Source: DAOTXN01 sp034435435
Lineage (GTDB): Bacteria; Chloroflexota; Anaerolineae; S140-20
Assembly: GCA_034435435.1 (NCBI GenBank)
Contig: DAOTXN010000052.1
Coordinates: 1-64,000 of the forward strand
DNA: 64,000 nt
Reading direction: 5' to 3'
The translations under genes and the position numbers were made by a program. This document shows positions 58,494-64,000 of this stretch, piece by piece (position 1 is the first letter of the stretch; the number at the start of each line of letters is the position of its first letter). The notes below the pieces were generated by a model. That model was given only the letters and a program-made list of their open reading frames with translations. It had not been told where the DNA came from and made no database searches.

Positions 58494-61400
58494 ATGACCG
58501 AAAAACCACCCGCTATGCACCATACGTACCCACAGCGTGATCCTGCGTCCCAGACCAGACGAGGGGGGCGCGGCGAACGCGATTCAATCCGGCTTCCGAC
58601 CGACTCGCGGGACAGCGCATCAGAGGTCTGGAGCACCAGCGCCTTTGTGCAGCTCAGCCAAGCCCTGCTCACGGCCAGCACACTGCAAGAGGTGCTGCAC
58701 GCCTGTCTGGAGGTGATCGAACCGACCGTCGTCAACGGCGTCACCGTCTTGCTCACCGGCGGGCCACCGAGCGACAGCTATTTAGAGATCGCTGCCGTTT
58801 GGGAATGCAACGGCCATCCTTACCTCCCTCTAGGAGCGCGCTTTAGCACCCGCGATTACGCATTTCAACCTTTGTTAACTGGCCAAGACGCCATCGTCAT
58901 CAACGCTTTGGAAACCGATTTTCGTATTCAGGAGCCACTGAGATCGCTGCTCTTGGGCGCCAACGTTCAGGCCCTGGTAGCTCTACCTTTGCGCTCCGGG
59001 CGCGAACAGTTTGGCCTCATTATCATCGACCGCGACGATCCGCGCGCCTTTGCCCCCGAGCACATCCACATCTACCGAGCCGCCGCCGCATTGGCCGCCG
59101 GCGCGGTTGAAAAGCTGCGTCTCATCCGCGAGGCCAATCGGGCCTTAGCCGAAACCTCTACCCTGTACGAAATCAGCCGGCGACTCTCTCACTCACGTAA
59201 CGTGAGCGATATCTTGTTCAGCATCCTCGATAGCCAACTGTTCGGCGCCGCAGGAGGAAGCATTGCTTTACTGGAACCCTCACCCATGGAGGGATCTGGG
59301 CAGGATGTTCAAGTCGAGTCAGTTGGGTCGCAGGTTCAGCCGAACAAACAATTGGTCTTTTGGGCCGCCGCAGGCGTGGGCGCTGAGAGAATTGTCGGTA
59401 TGCGCATGCCCCTCTCTCAGGGCATTGTCGGCTGGGTGGTGCGCGAAAACCAGGCCGCCATCGTGCCCGACGCCTACGCCGACGAGCGGTTTTATCCTCA
59501 AATTGACGAGGCCACATCTTTCCAGACCCAGTCAATCCTGTGTGCTCCCTTGCGCGTCGAAGGACGCGTCATCGGGGCTATCGAACTGGTGGACGTGCCC
59601 AACTCCTATCTCAGTCAAGAGGGCGTGCGCCTGTTGGAACAGATCGCCGATCAGGCCGCCCTGTTCCTCGAAAATCAACGCCTCTTGGCCCAAACTCAGC
59701 GCCAGGCCCAAGAACTTTCCACGTTGCTCAACATCACACAAGAGATGGCTGCAACCCTGGACCGGGAACAAACACTCCGCCTTATCACCTCACGCATTCT
59801 CGACTTGGTCAAAGCCGATGGCTGTCACGTCTTTCTGCTACAGCCGCGCCCCAACGACAAGCCATTTCTAAAGCCTGTAGCTTCCAGCGACCGCGACGCC
59901 GCCTACATCCTCAACACGTCGCTGGAGTTGGGCCAGGGCATCACCGGAGGGGTAGCCCAGAGTGGTGAGGGTGTCTTGATCAACCGCGTAGATCTGGACC
60001 CACGCGGCTTTACCGTCCCTGGAACCGAGCAAATACCCGAGAGCTTGATCTCGGTGCCACTGGTGTATGAGGGACGCATCAGCGGCGTGATGACCGTCAG
60101 TCGGCGGGGCGAGCAGCCCTTTACATCGAGTGACTTGAACATTGTTTCTGCGATGGCCAGCCAGGCCGCAACAGTGCTGGAAAACGAGCGCTTGTTCGAC
60201 GAGGCCCAACAACGCACCCGAGAACTGGCCGCGTTGAACGCCGTGGTCAGCACCGCCAGTCAGTCGCTGACGTTGGAAGAAATTTTGGACGCCACGTTGC
60301 AGCGAGTTGCCGATGTGTTACCCGACACGGCCGGCCTTATCTGTTTGCGTGATGAAAACAGCGGCGAACTACAGATCGCCACCCATCGCAACCTGCCCGC
60401 TGCTTTGGTACGCACATTGATCACCAAAGGTATGCGCGGTACGCTGTGTGAAGTAACAGCCACGCAACGCCAGGCCTACACCGTGGCCGATCTCACTGCT
60501 AGCGCGCCCGTGGATACCAGTGGGCTAGTGAAAGTGGGACTATACGCCTACTTGGGCGCCCCGTTGATCGCTCGCGGGCAGGTTTTGGGCACACTCAGCG
60601 TCTTTGGCGCCCAACCCAACTTCTTCACTTCCTCCGACGCCGACCTGATGACGGCCATTGGGCAGCAAGTAGGCATTGCCGTGCGCAATGCTCAACTTTA
60701 TGCACAGACCGAGCGTGCTTTAAAAGAGTCGCGCAGCCTATATGACACAAGCGCAGCCATGTCCGAAACACTCGACCTGGAGGGTGTGCTACAGATCGCT
60801 GTGAACCGCATGGCCGAATACGTCGGCGCCGATCAATGTCGCCTCGTGCTGTTCGATGAAAGGCTAGGGTACGGCGCTGTGGTAGCCGAATATCGCTCCA
60901 CGCCGAATGTCGAAACGATACGCATTCCGATGGCAGATAACCCCTCGTATCAGGTGTTGCGCGACACAGGCCAGGCCATCGCTGTCGAGGACGTGCGCAC
61001 CCACCCGATCACTGCCGCTATCAAAGAGATGCTCGCCGAATATGGCGTCAAGTCAATGCTTCTGGTGCCGCTCATCGTCCAGGGGCATCTAATCGGTTCC
61101 ATTGACCTAGATTCCACCCGCACGCATCGCAAATTCACCCAAGCAGAACTTAATTTTTGCCGCACTCTGGCCGACCGCGCTGCGCTGGCCATCCAAAACC
61201 GACAACTCTTGGCGCAAACACAATACGCCTTGCACGAGACAACCCGGCTCTATCGGGCCAGTCGAGCACTTAACCAAGCTCAAAACCTCTCGGATGTTCT
61301 CTACGCCATCACCGACAATTTGCCAATTGAACAGATCGACCAATGTTGGATGGCGCTGACCGAATCCGAGTTTGCTGATCAAGACCCTACTCTGCGCAGC

Positions 61401-64000
61401 TTTCAGATCAAGGCCCTGTGGGATCACGAAGGCGATGCCGGGCTGCAAGACGTCCGCTTCACTGCCCAGGAACTCCCCATGCTGGCTCAACCAGGTCTCG
61501 ACCGCGTGTGGGTGATCAACGACCTGGACAGCGAAGCCCGTCTCGACGCTCGTAGCTTGTCTACGTTGCGCGAGATGGGCATCAAATCGGCGCTTATGAT
61601 TCCCCTCCTCACCGGTGAGTCTCTCCTGGGTTGGCTGGTCCTCATTACTCACCACCACACGCACATCTTTGATCCCGACCAGGTCCACCCCTACCAGGTT
61701 CTGGCCGATCAGGCCGCGGTTGCAATACGCAATCAGCAGTTGCTCGCGCAGGTACAGACCAGTTTGCAGGAGGTTGAGACGGTACACCGCCAATACCTGC
61801 GCAGTGAATGGAGCGAATTCTTGCGCTCGCGCGAAGAATACCATACCGCCTTTGCCTGCGACCGAGGCGCGCTCTTGCCTCTGTCAGAATTCGATCACCC
61901 GCTGATCGAACAGGCGATAAATCAAGGCGATCCCGTGGCCTACGTCGCCCAGTGCGACGACGACAACGGTGATGCAATGCCAAGGGCCAGCCTGGTGGCC
62001 CCGCTCAAGGTTCGTGGGCAGGTGCTAGGTGTGTTAGGCGTCGAAGACCCCGACCAAGCGCACGAATGGACGCCCGAAGAGATCAACACACTCCAAGAAA
62101 TCGCCGAACGAGTGGCCCAGGCTATCGAAAGCGCCCGCTTGCTGGACACCACACAGACCAGCCTGGCCGAACAAGCTCGCCTGGCTGTGCAACTCGAGGC
62201 CGCCAGCAAGATTAGCCGTGCGGCTACGTCGATCCTCGAACTGGATGTGCTACTGCCTAGCGTGGTGGAGTTGATCCGCGATCACTTTAACTACTACCAT
62301 GCACAGGTGTTTCTGATCGACTCGACTCAAAGCTGGGCCGTGCTGCGGGCCAGCACCGGCGAGATCGGACAAAGGCTACTCCAACGGGGTTACGCTCTGG
62401 AAGTGGGAGGATCGTCTATCATCGGCTATGTTACCCACACCGGCCAACCGCGCATCGCTCAAGACGTAGCCACAGATGCGGTTCACCTGAAAGACGAATT
62501 GCTGCCCGACACCCGTTCGGAAATGGCTATCCCGCTACGCACCGGCGAGCGCATTATCGGCGCGCTGGACGTGCAAAGCACCGAATCTGACGCCTTTACA
62601 CTCGAAGACGTGCAGGTGCTCTCCACCCTAGCTGACCAATTAGCTGTGGCTATTGACAACGCTCGGTTGTATCAGGAACAACTAGAGGCCGCTGAAAAAC
62701 TGCGCGAGGTGGACCGGCTCAAATCGCAATTCTTGGCCAATATGTCCCACGAATTGCGCACACCGCTCAACTCGATCATCGGCTTTTCGCGGGTCATCCT
62801 GAAAGGCATCGACGGCCCGCTGACCGATTTGCAGAAACAGGACCTTACGGCCATTTACAACAGTGGACAAAACTTGCTCAAGCTTATCAACGACATTCTG
62901 GACCATGCCAAGATCGAAGCTGGCAAGATGGAAATGGCTTTTGAGGAGACCGATCTGAACGAAGTCATCGCTGGAGCTATGACTACAGCGCAAGCCTTGG
63001 TCAAAGATAAACCCCAGGTTGAATTACGCTACACTCTCGCGCCAGACTTACCCACCATCATCGCCGACGCCACCCGAGTGCGTCAGGTATTGCTCAATTT
63101 GCTCTCCAACGCAGCCAAATTCACCCAAGAGGGATACATCGAACTGACGGCTACCCACGACGAGCGATCTGTCATCATCAAGGTCAGTGACACAGGCGCA
63201 GGCATTCCACCCGACAAATACGACGTCATCTTTGAGGCCTTTGAGCAAGTAGATGGCTCACCCACACGCCGAGTGGGCGGCACCGGCTTGGGCCTGCCCA
63301 TCAGCCGGCAGTTCATCGAGATGCACGGAGGGCGCATCTGGGTGGAAAGCGAGATTGGCGCCGGATCCACGTTTTTCGTCCAACTGCCCATCCGCGGCCC
63401 ACACACCGAGCCTGTCGTCCGAGACCAGCCAGTTGTCAGCACCCACCAGCGCCTGGTCCTGGCCATTGATGACGATGATGATGTGATCCAGATGTACAGA
63501 CGGTATCTCGAACGGCAAAACTACCAAGTTCACGGCCTGACAGACAGCGAGCAAGCCGTCGAAATAGCTCGTGAGCTGCGACCTTTTGCCATCTTGCTTG
63601 ACTTGCTGATGCCGAATAAGGATGGATGGGCGATCATCCGCGAGCTTAAAGCCAACCCAGAGACCCAAGATATGCCCATAATTATGTGCAGCATCGTGAA
63701 CGCTGCAGGACGTGGTTTTAGCCTGGGCGCCGCCGATTTTCTGGTCAAGCCCATCACGGAGAAGCAATTACTGACCACTTTGGCCCGTCTCCAAGACAGT
63801 TCACCGGAGGGGCGGCCCAACCGCCCTCTGCAAGTGCTCATCATCGACGATACCGCCGACGACCGCAAGCTCTTGCGCCGCACCCTGGAATCGACCGACG
63901 GCGCATATCACGTCCTGGAAGCCAGCAACGGCTATCAAGGTATCGACATGATTCAACAGCAACGACCTGACCTGGTCGTGTTGGACCTGATGATGCCCGA
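58494..64000 (+). CDS. Giant soluble hybrid histidine kinase: about eight GAF, HisKA, HATPase, two receivers (cut by window end)
   Basis: At least 1835 residues, open to the window end. No membrane helix. GAF-like units lie at about 50-210, 220-400, 405-570, 575-735, 740-900, 910-1085, 1090-1215 (degenerate) and 1235-1395. The dimerisation domain has an intact H-box, NMSHELRTPLNSIIGFS, with His1419 (62748-62750). HATPase boxes are LLSNAAKFTQEGYIE, SDTGAGIPPDKYD and GTGLGLPISRQFIEMH. Receiver 1 (1652-1765) has phosphoacceptor Asp1703 in ILLDLLMPNKDG; receiver 2 starts near 1780 with Asp1831 in VVLDLMMP. AGGGG precedes ATG 58494. It is the only protein in the array that looks able to autophosphorylate, so it is the likely output hub. 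Confidence 0.92.
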   Translation, partial: MTEKPPAMHHTYPQRDPASQTRRGGRGERDSIRLPTDSRDSASEVWSTSAFVQLSQALLTASTLQEVLHACLEVIEPTVVNGVTVLLTGGPPSDSYLEIAAVWECNGHPYLPLGARFSTRDYAFQPLLTGQDAIVINALETDFRIQEPLRSLLLGANVQALVALPLRSGREQFGLIIIDRDDPRAFAPEHIHIYRAAAALAAGAVEKLRLIREANRALAETSTLYEISRRLSHSRNVSDILFSILDSQLFGAAGGSIALLEPSPMEGSGQDVQVESVGSQVQPNKQLVFWAAAGVGAERIVGMRMPLSQGIVGWVVRENQAAIVPDAYADERFYPQIDEATSFQTQSILCAPLRVEGRVIGAIELVDVPNSYLSQEGVRLLEQIADQAALFLENQRLLAQTQRQAQELSTLLNITQEMAATLDREQTLRLITSRILDLVKADGCHVFLLQPRPNDKPFLKPVASSDRDAAYILNTSLELGQGITGGVAQSGEGVLINRVDLDPRGFTVPGTEQIPESLISVPLVYEGRISGVMTVSRRGEQPFTSSDLNIVSAMASQAATVLENERLFDEAQQRTRELAALNAVVSTASQSLTLEEILDATLQRVADVLPDTAGLICLRDENSGELQIATHRNLPAALVRTLITKGMRGTLCEVTATQRQAYTVADLTASAPVDTSGLVKVGLYAYLGAPLIARGQVLGTLSVFGAQPNFFTSSDADLMTAIGQQVGIAVRNAQLYAQTERALKESRSLYDTSAAMSETLDLEGVLQIAVNRMAEYVGADQCRLVLFDERLGYGAVVAEYRSTPNVETIRIPMADNPSYQVLRDTGQAIAVEDVRTHPITAAIKEMLAEYGVKSMLLVPLIVQGHLIGSIDLDSTRTHRKFTQAELNFCRTLADRAALAIQNRQLLAQTQYALHETTRLYRASRALNQAQNLSDVLYAITDNLPIEQIDQCWMALTESEFADQDPTLRSFQIKALWDHEGDAGLQDVRFTAQELPMLAQPGLDRVWVINDLDSEARLDARSLSTLREMGIKSALMIPLLTGESLLGWLVLITHHHTHIFDPDQVHPYQVLADQAAVAIRNQQLLAQVQTSLQEVETVHRQYLRSEWSEFLRSREEYHTAFACDRGALLPLSEFDHPLIEQAINQGDPVAYVAQCDDDNGDAMPRASLVAPLKVRGQVLGVLGVEDPDQAHEWTPEEINTLQEIAERVAQAIESARLLDTTQTSLAEQARLAVQLEAASKISRAATSILELDVLLPSVVELIRDHFNYYHAQVFLIDSTQSWAVLRASTGEIGQRLLQRGYALEVGGSSIIGYVTHTGQPRIAQDVATDAVHLKDELLPDTRSEMAIPLRTGERIIGALDVQSTESDAFTLEDVQVLSTLADQLAVAIDNARLYQEQLEAAEKLREVDRLKSQFLANMSHELRTPLNSIIGFSRVILKGIDGPLTDLQKQDLTAIYNSGQNLLKLINDILDHAKIEAGKMEMAFEETDLNEVIAGAMTTAQALVKDKPQVELRYTLAPDLPTIIADATRVRQVLLNLLSNAAKFTQEGYIELTATHDERSVIIKVSDTGAGIPPDKYDVIFEAFEQVDGSPTRRVGGTGLGLPISRQFIEMHGGRIWVESEIGAGSTFFVQLPIRGPHTEPVVRDQPVVSTHQRLVLAIDDDDDVIQMYRRYLERQNYQVHGLTDSEQAVEIARELRPFAILLDLLMPNKDGWAIIRELKANPETQDMPIIMCSIVNAAGRGFSLGAADFLVKPITEKQLLTTLARLQDSSPEGRPNRPLQVLIIDDTADDRKLLRRTLESTDGAYHVLEASNGYQGIDMIQQQRPDLVVLDLMMP

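Noticed and set aside
28919..64000. A classical chemotaxis operon
   Set aside because: No MCP signalling domain, CheA, CheW, CheR or CheB motifs were found; the two lone receivers and ParA alone are not enough.

Overview
The window looks like part of a chromosome from a Chloroflexota bacterium, probably Anaerolineae-like. This is an inference from gene content: many GAF-rich sensor proteins without kinase domains, several MttB-superfamily methyltransferases, plain sigma70-type promoters and moderately high GC. No rRNA, CRISPR array or phage module was seen.

Region 1 (1-21.4 kb, almost all minus strand) is a methylamine/betaine-type catabolic island. It holds seven MttB-family methyltransferases, none with an in-frame amber codon, but only one corrinoid protein. 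It also holds a dipeptide/oligopeptide-type ABC importer without ATPase genes, two Lrp/AsnC regulators, a saccharopine-dehydrogenase-like oxidoreductase and a YtcJ-type amidohydrolase. The compact run MttB5 - corrinoid protein - Lrp - binding protein - permease - permease (17.4 to 11.1 kb) reads as one operon for import and demethylation of a quaternary amine. Mobile or selfish items interrupt the island: a transposase 5' end at the left edge, a TumA/TumE-like toxin-antitoxin pair with its own promoter, a GxxExxY gene flanked by inverted repeats, two gene-free copies of the same repeat pair, a tandem 65-bp repeat, and a small two-gene module with a frameshift.

Region 2 (21.5-28.6 kb) is housekeeping: secG with its terminator, a peptide-type binding protein, tRNA-Leu(CAG) with promoter and terminator, a FtsB/DivIC-like protein, a broken beta-propeller fragment, and a zinc/manganese uptake operon (znuABC-like). 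The uptake operon has a near-consensus promoter overlapped by a Fur-family operator, and a Fur/Zur-type repressor gene lies upstream. A V4R-domain gene follows, reading away from the sensory array.

Region 3 (28.9-64 kb, all plus strand, gaps of 75 bases or less) is the most unusual part: one apparent transcription unit of more than 35 kb devoted to sensing. It has two single-domain response regulators, a histidine-kinase-like protein whose phosphoacceptor His is Arg, an orphan ParA ATPase, nine kinase-less GAF sensors (eight membrane-bound with Cache, 7TM or helical input domains, one soluble with 8 GAF and 2 PAS), an orphan branched-chain-amino-acid-type binding lipoprotein, and finally a giant soluble hybrid kinase with about 8 GAF domains, an intact H-box and two receivers, cut by the window end. 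My inference is that the many sensors feed this one competent kinase. Eight of the nine kinase-less sensors end in the same truncated half-GAF segment, which could be the shared coupling element.
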